A DNA stretch of 64,000 bases, from contig QFOD01000007.1 in the NCBI GenBank assembly GCA_003241055.1, positions 62,001-126,000 of the forward strand. The letters run 5' to 3'. Shown here piece after piece: positions 46,443 to 54,869 of this stretch. Position 1 is the stretch's first letter. Every line of letters begins with the position of its first letter. The position numbers and the translations under genes were made by a program. The notes beneath the pieces were generated by a model. That model was not told the origin of the DNA, did not search any database, and worked only from the letters and a program-made list of their open reading frames with translations. This DNA is from Roseateles depolymerans (lineage in GTDB: Bacteria; Pseudomonadota; Gammaproteobacteria; Burkholderiales; Burkholderiaceae_C).

Positions 46443-47773
46443 CAGACGGCGCCGAACGCGTCCCGCGTGAGGTTCTCGGCTGCCTCGCCGCCGGCGCGGC
46501 AGACCACGTCGTCCTCGATGCGCACGCCCCCGAAGCGGGCCAGGCGCTCGACCTTCGCCCAGTTGACCTGCGCCCCCTGGGGCGAGGCCTGCAGCCGGCG
46601 CAGCAGCGTCGGGATGAAGTACAGGCCCGGCTCGATGGTCACCACCATGCCGGCCTGCAGCGGGCGGGTCAGGCGCAGGTAGCGATGGCCCTCGGGCTTG
46701 GGCGACACGCCGCCCTCCTCGCCGGCCATGAAGCCGCCCACGTCGTGCACCTGCAGGCCCAGCAGGTGGCCGATGCCGTGCGGGAAGAAGGGCTGGGTGA
46801 CGCCTTCGGCCACCATGGCCTCGTCGCTCATCGCCACCAGGCCGGTCTCGCGCAGCACGCGGGCGGTGCGGCGGTGTGCGCTGAGGTGGATGTCGCGGTA
46901 GTCCACGGCCTCGCGCACCTCGGCCACCAGCGCCAGCTGCTCGCGCTCCATCGCGGCCAGCAGCTCGGCGAATTCCTCCTGGCCCGCGGCGCGCGGGTTC
47001 ACCCAGGTGCGGGTGATGTCGCTGGCATAGCCGTTCACCGACGCGCCGGCGTCGATCAGGAAGCTGCGCGACTCGGCCGGGCGCTGCTCGTCCTGGTACT
47101 GGTAGTGCAGCACCGCGGCATGCTCGTTCAGGCAGACGATGTTGGTGTAGGGCAGATCGCGGTCCGTGTGGCCGGCGGCCACCAGGTAGGCGCGGTGGAT
47201 CTCGGCCTCGCTGGCGCCGGCCAGAAAGGCCTCGCGCGCGGCCCGGTGCGCCGGCACGGCGCGGCGCGACGCGGCGCGCATCTGCGCCAGCTCGTAGGGC
47301 GTCTTCACGCCGCGCGCCCAGTGCAGCAGGTTCAGGAGCAGCTCGGGGTTGTTGGGCACCAGGCCGGGCAGCGCGGCATCGGCCTCGCCCAGGATGGCGG
47401 TACGCGGGCCGGCCAGGTCGGCCAGCACGGCGGCGGCATGCTCGGGCTCGCGGATCACCACCAGCTCCACCGCGTCCACCCACTCACCCTCGGGCGCGCT
47501 GGGCGGCACATGCCAGTAGTCGTCGGGCTGGTAGTACACCACCAGCGGCCGGCGGCCCGGACGCACCGCAAGCCAGGAATGCGGATGGCTGGTCAACGGC
47601 AGCCAGTGCTTGAAATGCGGGTTGGGCTGGAACAGGTAGGGCCGGTCGTCGAGGAAGGCGTACTTCTCGATGCCGGAGGCGATCAGCAGCGTGTCGTGGC
47701 CGCTGCGCGCGAGCGCCTGTTCGGCCTGGCGCTGCAGGGTGGCAAGGTGGTCGAGGTAGAGAGAGGCGGTCAT
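46442..47773 (-). CDS. pepQ: Xaa-Pro dipeptidase
   Basis: A 443-residue M24 metallopeptidase of the PepQ group, cleaving dipeptides with C-terminal proline. The five di-metal ligands fit Asp in LIDAGAS, Asp in SDITRTW, His in FFPHGIGHLLGL, Glu in TIEPGLYFIP and Glu in VRIEDDVV. The long N-terminal domain has the substrate-pocket HFKHWLPL segment typical of proteobacterial PepQ. It is coupled to the downstream secreted hydrolase gene. Confidence 0.93.
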   Translation of the reverse strand: MTASLYLDHLATLQRQAEQALARSGHDTLLIASGIEKYAFLDDRPYLFQPNPHFKHWLPLTSHPHSWLAVRPGRRPLVVYYQPDDYWHVPPSAPEGEWVDAVELVVIREPEHAAAVLADLAGPRTAILGEADAALPGLVPNNPELLLNLLHWARGVKTPYELAQMRAASRRAVPAHRAAREAFLAGASEAEIHRAYLVAAGHTDRDLPYTNIVCLNEHAAVLHYQYQDEQRPAESRSFLIDAGASVNGYASDITRTWVNPRAAGQEEFAELLAAMEREQLALVAEVREAVDYRDIHLSAHRRTARVLRETGLVAMSDEAMVAEGVTQPFFPHGIGHLLGLQVHDVGGFMAGEEGGVSPKPEGHRYLRLTRPLQAGMVVTIEPGLYFIPTLLRRLQASPQGAQVNWAKVERLARFGGVRIEDDVVCRAGGEAAENLTRDAFGAV

Positions 47774-47853
47774 CGCGGGACAGGAGCAGCCAGTGTCGGA
47801 GCCTCGATTGTCCGGCCTGTGAAGGCCCGGCGAAGAAGCGCAGACGCGCCCCC

Positions 47854-48636
47854 TCAGCGCGACAGCGTGGTCGGGCCGGCGTCCGGCGAGCGGGTGCGCA
47901 GCAGCTCGCCCACGGTGCCCATCAGCGCCGCCATCACCCCGAGGGCCAGCGTGCCCAGGCGCGGGCGGCGGCCCGTTTCCGGTGCGGCCACCGCCGCGGG
48001 GCGCAGCGACGGCCGGGCCACCTCGTGCAGCAGCACCAGCTGCTGCTGGCGATCACGCACCAGCACGAGCAGGCGGTCGGGGTCCTCGAAGCGCCGCGCC
48101 AGCGCGCGCACCGCCTTGAGCTCGCGCTGGCGCACCAGCACCCCGCGCGGCTGCAGCGGGCAGCCCAGCGTGCGCGCCCGCAGGTAGAGCGCCTTGGCGG
48201 CCAGCCGGTCCGGCAGGCAGCCCACGCCGGCATGCATGCAGCTCGCCAGATTGAACATCGCCTCCGCATGCCCCAGGGCCGCCGCCGACAGATAGGCGGC
48301 CAGGCCGCGACGCTCGTCCACCGGGCCGCCCCGGCCGGTCACCAGCGCACGGCCGAGCTGGAAGCGCGCGGTACGCGAGCCCTTGGCGGCAGCGCGCTCC
48401 AGCAGCTCGCGGGCGCGCACCGGGTCGGCGGCCACGCCCAGGCCCTCCAGCAGGCACAGGCCCAGCATGGCCAGCGCCTCGTCGCTGCCGGCCTCGGCGG
48501 CCGCCCGGAAGCAGCGCACCGCCCCAGCGTGATCGGGCGGCTGCGCGTAGAACGCCGCCAGCCCCTGTTGCAAGGCCAGGGCACGAGGCGAGTCGGACTG
48601 GGGAGCGGGTGAGGGGGCGGGAGGCGGGGCAGGCAT
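47854..48636 (-). CDS. Sel1-repeat protein with C-terminal membrane anchor
   Basis: A 260-residue protein. About three Sel1-like repeats lie between residues 30 and 145 (ALAMLGLCLLEGLGVAADPVRARELLERAAAKGS and similar units), followed by a charged helical region and a hydrophobic segment (LGTLALGVMAALMGTVGELL) near the C-terminus. Sel1 repeats mediate protein-protein contacts. The start is the ATG before a Pro-rich N-terminus. It is divergent from the beta-lactamase gene with only 100 bp between. Confidence 0.75.
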   Translation of the reverse strand: MPAPPPAPSPAPQSDSPRALALQQGLAAFYAQPPDHAGAVRCFRAAAEAGSDEALAMLGLCLLEGLGVAADPVRARELLERAAAKGSRTARFQLGRALVTGRGGPVDERRGLAAYLSAAALGHAEAMFNLASCMHAGVGCLPDRLAAKALYLRARTLGCPLQPRGVLVRQRELKAVRALARRFEDPDRLLVLVRDRQQQLVLLHEVARPSLRPAAVAAPETGRRPRLGTLALGVMAALMGTVGELLRTRSPDAGPTTLSR

Positions 48637-48736
48637 GGGGCGCGCAGCCGTACAGCGAGGCCCGCAATTATCGGAACCACCCTGCGCCGATGGGGTCAGG
48701 TCTCGCTGCCGCTCATCCAGCTGCGACACTGAGGTG

Positions 48737-49636
48737 ATGACTATTTCACGCCGACGCCTGCTGGCAACGCTTCCGCTGCTGTCCACCGCACCCTTTGCGA
48801 CACCGCTGGCGCGGGCCGGCACCGACCTGCCCGCGGCCCTGCAGGCGCTGGAAAGCCGGGCCGGCGGGCGCCTGGGCTTCGCCGTGCTGGACACCGGCTC
48901 CGGCCGGCTGCAGGGCCTGCGCCTGGACGAGCGTTTCGGCATGTGCTCGACCTTCAAGCTGCCGCTGGCTGCGCTGACGCTGCGGGCGGTGGAACAGGGC
49001 GAGTTGCAGGACGACTGGGTGGCGCTGGGCGAGATCACCCCGCGCGACTTTGCGCCGGCCACCCGCGCCCAGCTGCCGGCCGGACGCATGAAGCTGCTGG
49101 CGCTGGCCGAGGCCGCGCAAACCACCAGCGACAACATCGCGGCCAATCTGCTGCTGCAGCGGCTGGGCGGGCCGGCCGGCTTCACGCAGCGGCTGCGCGC
49201 GCTGGGCGACACGGTGACCCGCCTGGACCGTATCGAGCCCAGCATGAACCTGGTGCTGCCCGGAGACGAGCGCGACACCACCAGCCCGGCCGCGATGGCA
49301 CACACGGTGGCCGCCATCCTGACCGGCTCGCGCTGGCTGCGGCCCGAGGGGGTGGCCACGCTGCGGCGCTGGACCGAGGCCACCCGCACCGGGGCGCGCC
49401 GCCTGCGTGCCGGCCTGCCGGCCGACTGGCCGGCCGGCGACAAGACCGGCACCGGCCTTGCGCCCGGCATGCCCGACCGCACCAACGATGTCGCCATCGT
49501 CTGGCCTGCGGGCCGTGCCCCCTGGGTGATGGCGGCGTACTACGAAGGCCGGGGCGTCGACAGCGAGCAGATGCCCGCCGCGGACGAGGCCGTGCTGGCC
49601 GAGGCCGCGCGGCTCGCGGTGGCCGCGCTGGGCTGA
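48737..49636 (+). CDS. Class A beta-lactamase
   Basis: A 299-residue serine beta-lactamase with all class A motifs: S71-TFK-74 (SxxK), S131-D-N133, E167-PSM-N171 (the Glu166/Asn170 pair) and K236-TGT. A Cys precedes the nucleophile (position 69 in standard numbering), but no partner Cys is seen at 238, so it lacks the carbapenemase-type disulfide. The N-terminus SRRRLLATLPLLSTAPFATPLARA looks like a Tat signal. No AmpR-type regulator is adjacent. Base composition matches the neighbours, suggesting a resident chromosomal enzyme. Spectrum cannot be deduced. Confidence 0.94.
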   Translation: MTISRRRLLATLPLLSTAPFATPLARAGTDLPAALQALESRAGGRLGFAVLDTGSGRLQGLRLDERFGMCSTFKLPLAALTLRAVEQGELQDDWVALGEITPRDFAPATRAQLPAGRMKLLALAEAAQTTSDNIAANLLLQRLGGPAGFTQRLRALGDTVTRLDRIEPSMNLVLPGDERDTTSPAAMAHTVAAILTGSRWLRPEGVATLRRWTEATRTGARRLRAGLPADWPAGDKTGTGLAPGMPDRTNDVAIVWPAGRAPWVMAAYYEGRGVDSEQMPAADEAVLAEAARLAVAALG

Positions 49637-49658
49637 GCCGGACGGCGCGGCGGCGGGC

Positions 49659-50246
49659 TCAGGCGCCCCAGCCGTCCTTGTCCCAGACCACGCCCTCCTC
49701 GGTCAGCATGGCGTCCAGCGCCATGTCGTGCGGGCTGGGCTTGAGCAGCGGCTGGAAGCCGTGGGCGTAGCCGATGCCGGCGGTGGCCGGGCGCGGCTGC
49801 ATCTCGGCCAGCGTGCGGTCCATAAAGCCGCCGCCATAGCCCAGGCGCAACCCGCAGGGGCCGAAGCCCAGGCAGGGCACGAGCATCAGCTCGGGCTGGA
49901 ACTCCTCGGTGCCCTTGGGCTTGGGGATGTGGAAGGCGTCTTCCTCCATCGGGCAGCCGGGATACCAGACATGGAAGCGCAGCGTGCCATGCACCTTGTC
50001 CACCACCGGCAGGCCGATCTGGCGACGCTGCCATTCGGGCGCCGCCTCGCTCCAGCGGTACAGCGAGGGCAGCGGATCGAACTCGCCCTTGATGGGCCAG
50101 TAGGCACCGATGCGCGCCTCGGGCCGGCTCACCAGCCAGACCCGCAGCACCTCCTGCAGCTGGTCGGCCCGCTGCAGGCGGTCGGGCATGGCCAGGCGGT
50201 CAGCAATCAGCTTGTGGCGCAGCGCCACGCGGTCGTTCAGGTCCAT
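49659..50246 (-). CDS. 5-formyltetrahydrofolate cyclo-ligase
   Basis: A 195-residue enzyme of the YgfA/MTHFS family, converting 5-formyl-THF with ATP to 5,10-methenyl-THF. Conserved segments are IGAYWPIKGEFD, LPCLGFGPCGLRLGYGGGFMDR-like nucleotide/folate-binding loops (seen as VPCLGFGPCGLRLGYGGG) and a C-terminal PHDMALDAMLTEEGV. The start is the ATG at 50246, not the TTG upstream. It follows gpx on the same strand by 33 bp. Confidence 0.92.
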   Translation of the reverse strand: MDLNDRVALRHKLIADRLAMPDRLQRADQLQEVLRVWLVSRPEARIGAYWPIKGEFDPLPSLYRWSEAAPEWQRRQIGLPVVDKVHGTLRFHVWYPGCPMEEDAFHIPKPKGTEEFQPELMLVPCLGFGPCGLRLGYGGGFMDRTLAEMQPRPATAGIGYAHGFQPLLKPSPHDMALDAMLTEEGVVWDKDGWGA

Positions 50247-50279
50247 GGCCGCCAAGCTTAATGCGGCGGCCGGCCCGGT

Positions 50280-50768
50280 TCAGGCTGCCAGCGCGGCCTC
50301 GATGTCGGCACGCAACTTGTCGGGCGCGTCATTGGGGGCATAACGCTTGAGCACCTGGCCGTCGCGGCCGACCAGGAACTTGGTGAAGTTCCACTTGATC
50401 GCCTCGGTGCCCAGGATGCCGGGCTTCTCGCCCTTGAGCCATTTCCACAGCGGATGGGCCTCGGCGCCGTTGACGCGGATCTTGCCCATCATGGGAAAGC
50501 TCACGCCGTAGTTCATCTCGCAGAAGGAAGCGATGTCCTCGTTGCTGCCGGGGTCCTGCCCGCCGAACTCGTTGCTGGGAAAGCCGATCACCACCAGCCC
50601 GCGCGTGCCGTAGTCGCGCCAGAGCTGCTCCAGCCCCTTGAACTGCGGCGTGAAGCCGCATTCGCTGGCCGTATTGACGATCAGCACCACCTTGCCCCGT
50701 TGCTGGGCCAGGTCGACGGTGTCGCCCTGAATGGACACCGCCTGAAAGTCGTAGATGTTTTGACTCAT
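50280..50768 (-). CDS. Glutathione peroxidase family protein
   Basis: A 162-residue thiol peroxidase. The peroxidatic Cys37 lies in NTASECGFTPQ (Cys instead of selenocysteine), with the supporting FPSNEFGGQDPGS (Gln) and KWNFTKFLV (Trp, Asn) motifs. Such bacterial enzymes usually use thioredoxin or glutathione to detoxify hydroperoxides. The start MSQNIYDFQA is family-typical. It is divergent from an SGNH hydrolase gene across 131 bp. Confidence 0.94.
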   Translation of the reverse strand: MSQNIYDFQAVSIQGDTVDLAQQRGKVVLIVNTASECGFTPQFKGLEQLWRDYGTRGLVVIGFPSNEFGGQDPGSNEDIASFCEMNYGVSFPMMGKIRVNGAEAHPLWKWLKGEKPGILGTEAIKWNFTKFLVGRDGQVLKRYAPNDAPDKLRADIEAALAA

Positions 50769-50899
50769 CGCTGCCCTTACAACCGTGGTAAACCCCGGGT
50801 TTGTAGCATGGCGCGTGATTTGAGGCAGGCTTTCCAATCGCGCGGATTTCCAGCGGCGGTGTCGTTCTCGACGCCTGTGGTCAGTCTTCGGAACCCTCT

Positions 50900-51853
50900 A
50901 TGGATCATCTGGCTTGTTTCACCCCCTCGGACCTCGCGGGAACCGCGCAGCCCGACCCGGGCGCCTTTCGCTGGAGGCTGCTCGCGCAAGGGGATTCCTG
51001 GTTCTCGAATGCGCGCTCCAAGCTGAACGCGCATGCCAACCTGCTGCAGGAGCTGGTGTTCAAGTCGCCGGCCATGGCGGTGAACTGCGCCGGCACCGGC
51101 GACGCGCTCGCGCACATGGTGGATCTCGAATCCAGCCCGGATTTCGTGCGCCTGCTCAGCGGCCAGGACGCGCCGACCTGGGACGGCATCCTGCTGTCCG
51201 TGGGCGGCAACGACCTGATCGCCGCCGCGCGCACCCCGCCGCAGACCACGGCCGGCGAGCCCATTGCGCTGCACCTGCGCCTGCTGCGGCGCCAGACCGA
51301 GTGGGGCCCGCCGTCGGCCGGCGTGGCGCGCTATTTCTCCGAGCCCGGCTGGGCCACCTACGCCGACTACCTGCGCGCCAATGTCCGGCACCTGCTGTCG
51401 CTGCGCGACCAGGGCCCGTCGGCCGGAAAGCCGGTGTTCATGCACTGCTATGCCGTGCCCATGCCCCGCCCCGCGGGCGCCGACGGCAATGACGACCTGG
51501 GCGCCGGCGGCCCCTGGCTCTACCCGGCGATGAAGGCCTACGGTGTGCCGAGCGCCGACTGGGCCGCGGTGAGCCGGCTGATGGTGTTCCACCTCGCGCA
51601 GCTGCTCAAGACCATGGCGCAGGACAAGGAAGGCTTCCCCGGCCTGTTCGTGTTCGACTCGACGACCGTGCCGCTGGCGCTGGCCGCGCCCGGCTCCACC
51701 GGCATCAGCGGCGACTGGCACAACGAGATCCACCTCAACCACAGCGGCTGCTTCAAGATCGCGCGCGCCTGGAGCGAGCATGTCGAGGCGGTGCTGGAAG
51801 GCCGGCACCTGATCCAGCCGGCACCGGGCCGCAAGAGCCGCGGCAGCCGCTGA
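50900..51853 (+). CDS. SGNH/GDSL-type hydrolase-like protein
   Basis: A 317-residue protein without an evident signal peptide. It has a block I-like GDSWFS with the nucleophile Ser near residue 33, a block III-like VGGNDLI, and a C-terminal GDWHNEIHLNHSG that could supply the catalytic Asp/His, all consistent with an SGNH hydrolase (esterase or lipase). Substrate is unknown. It converges on lplT, with a strong hairpin between the two stops. Confidence 0.72.
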   Translation: MDHLACFTPSDLAGTAQPDPGAFRWRLLAQGDSWFSNARSKLNAHANLLQELVFKSPAMAVNCAGTGDALAHMVDLESSPDFVRLLSGQDAPTWDGILLSVGGNDLIAAARTPPQTTAGEPIALHLRLLRRQTEWGPPSAGVARYFSEPGWATYADYLRANVRHLLSLRDQGPSAGKPVFMHCYAVPMPRPAGADGNDDLGAGGPWLYPAMKAYGVPSADWAAVSRLMVFHLAQLLKTMAQDKEGFPGLFVFDSTTVPLALAAPGSTGISGDWHNEIHLNHSGCFKIARAWSEHVEAVLEGRHLIQPAPGRKSRGSR

Positions 51854-51859
51854 GGCCGT

Positions 51860-51879
51860 CCGGCCGCTCACGCGGCCGG
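51860..51879. terminator. Hairpin between convergent genes
   Basis: Perfect 8-bp arms CCGGCCGC (51860-51867) and GCGGCCGG (51872-51879) with a TCAC loop lie between the stops of the SGNH hydrolase and lplT genes. No T-run flanks it, so it may act as a bidirectional transcript end with Rho help. Confidence 0.4.
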
Positions 51880-51888
51880 GCCAGGCCG

Positions 51889-53175
51889 TCAGTGCGCGCT
51901 GACGTTGTCGCTGCGCGTGCCGTCGAGCAGCTGCTCGACCTCAGCGCGGTGCACGACGAGGTTGCGCTGGTGCCAGCGCCGGATCATCCACATCGTGCCC
52001 GCCACCAGCAGGCCGAAGATGGTGATGGCCCCGAAGGCCGACAGGCCGAAGCGGGTCAGCGCCGTGTAGAACGCGCCCAGCCCCAGGATGCAGGCCTGCT
52101 CGTTGAAGTTCTGCACCGCGATGCTGCGGCCCGCGCCCATCAGGTTGTGGCCGCGGTGCTGCAGCAGCGCGTTCATCGGCACGACCAGATAGCCGCCGAT
52201 CACACCCAGCAGCACCAGGAAAGGCGCGGCCACCCAGACGTTGTGGATGAAGTTCATCACGATGACCACCAGGCCCATCGCGATGCCCAGCGGGATGACT
52301 GACGTGGCCTTGTCGAGCCGGCAATAGACCGACGCCACCACCGCACCCACCGCGGTGCCGATCGCCACCACGCCCACCAGCGACGACGCCTGCGTCGTGC
52401 CATAGCCCAGTGCCGCGGCCGCCCAGGCCAGCACGATGTAGCGCAGGTTGCCGCTCACGCCCCAGAACAGCGTGGTCGTGGCCAGCGAGATCTGGCCCAG
52501 CTTGTCCTGCCACAGGCGGGTGTTGCAGGCCGAGAAGTCGCGCACCAGGCCCGGCAGGCTGTGGGCCAGCGGCTGCAGCGCGGCCGAGGTGCGCGGGATG
52601 CGCAGATTGAACAACGCGGCCAGCACATAGAGGCTCACCAGGCTGGCGATCGCGGCCTCGGGCGGCGTATCGATGCCGGTGTCGATGAAGGGCAGGTCGA
52701 AGCCCAGCAGCATGTGCGAGATGCGATCCCCCACCAGCTGGCCGCCGAGCAGCACGCCCAGGATGATGGAGCCTATGGTCAGCCCCTCGATCCAGCCATT
52801 GGCCTTGACCAGCTGCGAGGGCGGCAGCAGCTCGGTGAGGATGCCGTACTTGGCCGGCGAGTAGGCCGCCGCGCCCAGCCCGACGATGGCGTAGGCCACC
52901 AGCGGATGGGCCCCGAACAGCATCATCAGGCAGCCGCCCACCTTGATGAGGTTCGAGAAGAACATCACCTTGCCCTTGGGCACGGCGTCGGCAAAGGCCC
53001 CCACGAACGGCGCCAGCACCACGTAGAACAGCGCGAACATGGGCACCAGGGCCGCGCGCTGCCATTCGGCGGCGCCGGATGATCGGAGCAACTCGACGGC
53101 GGCGACGAAGAGCGCGTTATCAGCCAGCGAGCTGAAGAACTGCGCCGACATGATGGTGTAGAAGCCTCGTCTCAT
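51889..53175 (-). CDS. lplT: Lysophospholipid transporter LplT
   Basis: A 428-residue 12-helix major-facilitator protein of the LplT group, flipping lysophospholipids inward across the inner membrane for re-acylation. The N-terminus RGFYTIMSAQFFSSLADNALFVAAVELL and LGAAAYSPAKYGILTELLPPSQLVKANGWIE are characteristic. The acyltransferase often fused or adjacent in other bacteria is not present here. It is divergent from alr, a known neighbourhood in Betaproteobacteria. Confidence 0.93.
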   Translation of the reverse strand: MRRGFYTIMSAQFFSSLADNALFVAAVELLRSSGAAEWQRAALVPMFALFYVVLAPFVGAFADAVPKGKVMFFSNLIKVGGCLMMLFGAHPLVAYAIVGLGAAAYSPAKYGILTELLPPSQLVKANGWIEGLTIGSIILGVLLGGQLVGDRISHMLLGFDLPFIDTGIDTPPEAAIASLVSLYVLAALFNLRIPRTSAALQPLAHSLPGLVRDFSACNTRLWQDKLGQISLATTTLFWGVSGNLRYIVLAWAAAALGYGTTQASSLVGVVAIGTAVGAVVASVYCRLDKATSVIPLGIAMGLVVIVMNFIHNVWVAAPFLVLLGVIGGYLVVPMNALLQHRGHNLMGAGRSIAVQNFNEQACILGLGAFYTALTRFGLSAFGAITIFGLLVAGTMWMIRRWHQRNLVVHRAEVEQLLDGTRSDNVSAH

Positions 53176-53341
53176 CGAGCTTGGCGCAATCCTGAACTGT
53201 CAGTACGGAAAGCCGTCCTAAGGGCGGCGCAGGTTTATAGCACGCCCCCTAGTTCGCAAGCTGTGCTAAAGCTGGGGCGCACAATGCTGGCCACGTTCCC
53301 TGCCTTGTGCCCGCCCGGCGATGCGGCGGGCCTGCCGTTGC

Positions 53342-54454
53342 ATGCCGCGTCCCATCGAAGCCCTGATCCATCCGCAAGCCCTTGCCCACAACCTGGCCCG
53401 CGCCCGCGCGCAGGCACCGAACGCCCGGGTCTGGGCCGTGGTGAAGGCCAATGCCTACGGCCACGGCATCGAGCGCAGCTTCGAGGCGCTGCGCGCCGCC
53501 GACGGCTTCGCGCTGCTGGATCTGGACGAAGCCCAGCGCCTGCGCGCACTGGACTGGCGCGGTCCCATCCTGATGCTCGAGGGCGTGTTCGAGCCGCGCG
53601 ACCTGGAGGTCTGCTCGCGGCTCAAGATCTGGCACGCCGTGCACTGCGAGCAGCAGATCGACTGGCTGGCCATGCACAAGACGCACGAGCCGCATCGCGT
53701 GTTCCTGAAGCTGAACTCCGGCATGAACCGCCTGGGCTTCACCCCCGCCACCTTCCGCGCCGCCTATGCACGGCTGGACGCCCTGCCCCAGGTGGACGAG
53801 ATCTCGCTGATGACCCACTTCTCCGACGCCGACGCGCTGCGCTTCGGACAGGACGGCATCGCCCACCAGCTGCAGGCCTTCACCCAGGCCTGCGACGGCA
53901 TCGCCGGCGAGCGCAGCATCGCCAACAGCGCGGCCACGCTGCGCCACGCCGAGCGCACCGCCAACGACTGGGTGCGCGCCGGCATCATGCTCTACGGCGG
54001 CGTGCCCGACTTCCCCGAGCGCACACCGGCCGACTGGGACCTGGCCCCGGCCATGACGCTGCGCTCGCGCATCATCGGCACACAGCAGATCCAGGCCGGC
54101 GACACCGTGGGCTACGGCAGCAGCTTCACCGCCGACGCGTCCATGCGCATCGGCATCGTCGCCTGCGGCTATGCCGACGGCTACCCGCGCCACGCCGGCA
54201 CCGGCACGCCCGTGCTGGTGGACGGCCAGCGCACCCGCACGCTGGGCCGCGTGTCCATGGACATGCTGGCGGTGGACCTCAGCACCCTGTCCGGCAGCGG
54301 CTTCGGCAGCGAGGTCACGCTGTGGGGCGAGGGCCCGCGCCAGAGCCGCCTGCCCATCGACGAGGTCGCTCAGGCCGCCGGCACCATCGGCTACGAGCTG
54401 ATGTGCGCCGTCGCGCCGCGCGTGCCCGTACGCGTGGCCGGCCACCACGGCTGA
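53342..54454 (+). CDS. alr: Alanine racemase
   Basis: A 370-residue PLP enzyme making D-alanine for peptidoglycan. The PLP lysine lies in VVKANAYGHGI, the catalytic Tyr in MLYGG or the GYGSSFTADASMRIGIVACGYADGYPR-type region (visible as GYGSSFTAD and GYADGYPRHA), and the C-terminal VSMDMLAVDLS is conserved. The start giving MPRPIEALIH is chosen. ArfB follows after 3 bp. Confidence 0.96.
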   Translation: MPRPIEALIHPQALAHNLARARAQAPNARVWAVVKANAYGHGIERSFEALRAADGFALLDLDEAQRLRALDWRGPILMLEGVFEPRDLEVCSRLKIWHAVHCEQQIDWLAMHKTHEPHRVFLKLNSGMNRLGFTPATFRAAYARLDALPQVDEISLMTHFSDADALRFGQDGIAHQLQAFTQACDGIAGERSIANSAATLRHAERTANDWVRAGIMLYGGVPDFPERTPADWDLAPAMTLRSRIIGTQQIQAGDTVGYGSSFTADASMRIGIVACGYADGYPRHAGTGTPVLVDGQRTRTLGRVSMDMLAVDLSTLSGSGFGSEVTLWGEGPRQSRLPIDEVAQAAGTIGYELMCAVAPRVPVRVAGHHG

Positions 54455-54457
54455 GCC

Positions 54458-54859
54458 ATGCTGAGCTGGCGCCCCCGACCCGAGGAACTCGCGTTCGACG
54501 CGATACGCGCCAGCGGCCCGGGTGGCCAGAACGTCAACAAGGTGTCCAACGCGGTGCACCTGCGCTTTGACATCCGCGCCTCCAGCCTGCCCGAGGCCGT
54601 GAAGACCCGGCTGCTGGCCTGGCCCGACCAGCGCGTCACGGCGGACGGCATCGTCGTCATCAAGGCCCAGGACTCGCGCAGCCTGGAGCGCAACCGCGCC
54701 GACGCGGTCGAGCGACTGATCGCTCTGGTGCAGGCCGCCGCCCATGTGCCCAAGGCCCGGCGGGCCACCAAGCCCACCTATGGCTCGCAGCAGCGGCGGC
54801 TGGAGGGCAAGGCGCGGCGCAGCGGCATCAAGGCGGGCCGCCGCGGCCAGGACTTCTGA
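54458..54859 (+). CDS. arfB: Alternative ribosome-rescue factor ArfB (peptidyl-tRNA hydrolase)
   Basis: A 133-residue class-I release-factor-like protein. The catalytic GGQ lies in ASGPGGQNVNKVS and the C-terminal tail is basic (RRLEGKARRSGIKAGRRG), as needed to enter the empty mRNA channel of stalled ribosomes. It is translated just after alr (3-bp gap), so probably co-transcribed. It converges on the tetA-like gene. Confidence 0.95.
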   Translation: MLSWRPRPEELAFDAIRASGPGGQNVNKVSNAVHLRFDIRASSLPEAVKTRLLAWPDQRVTADGIVVIKAQDSRSLERNRADAVERLIALVQAAAHVPKARRATKPTYGSQQRRLEGKARRSGIKAGRRGQDF

Positions 54860-54869
54860 GGCCGACGGC

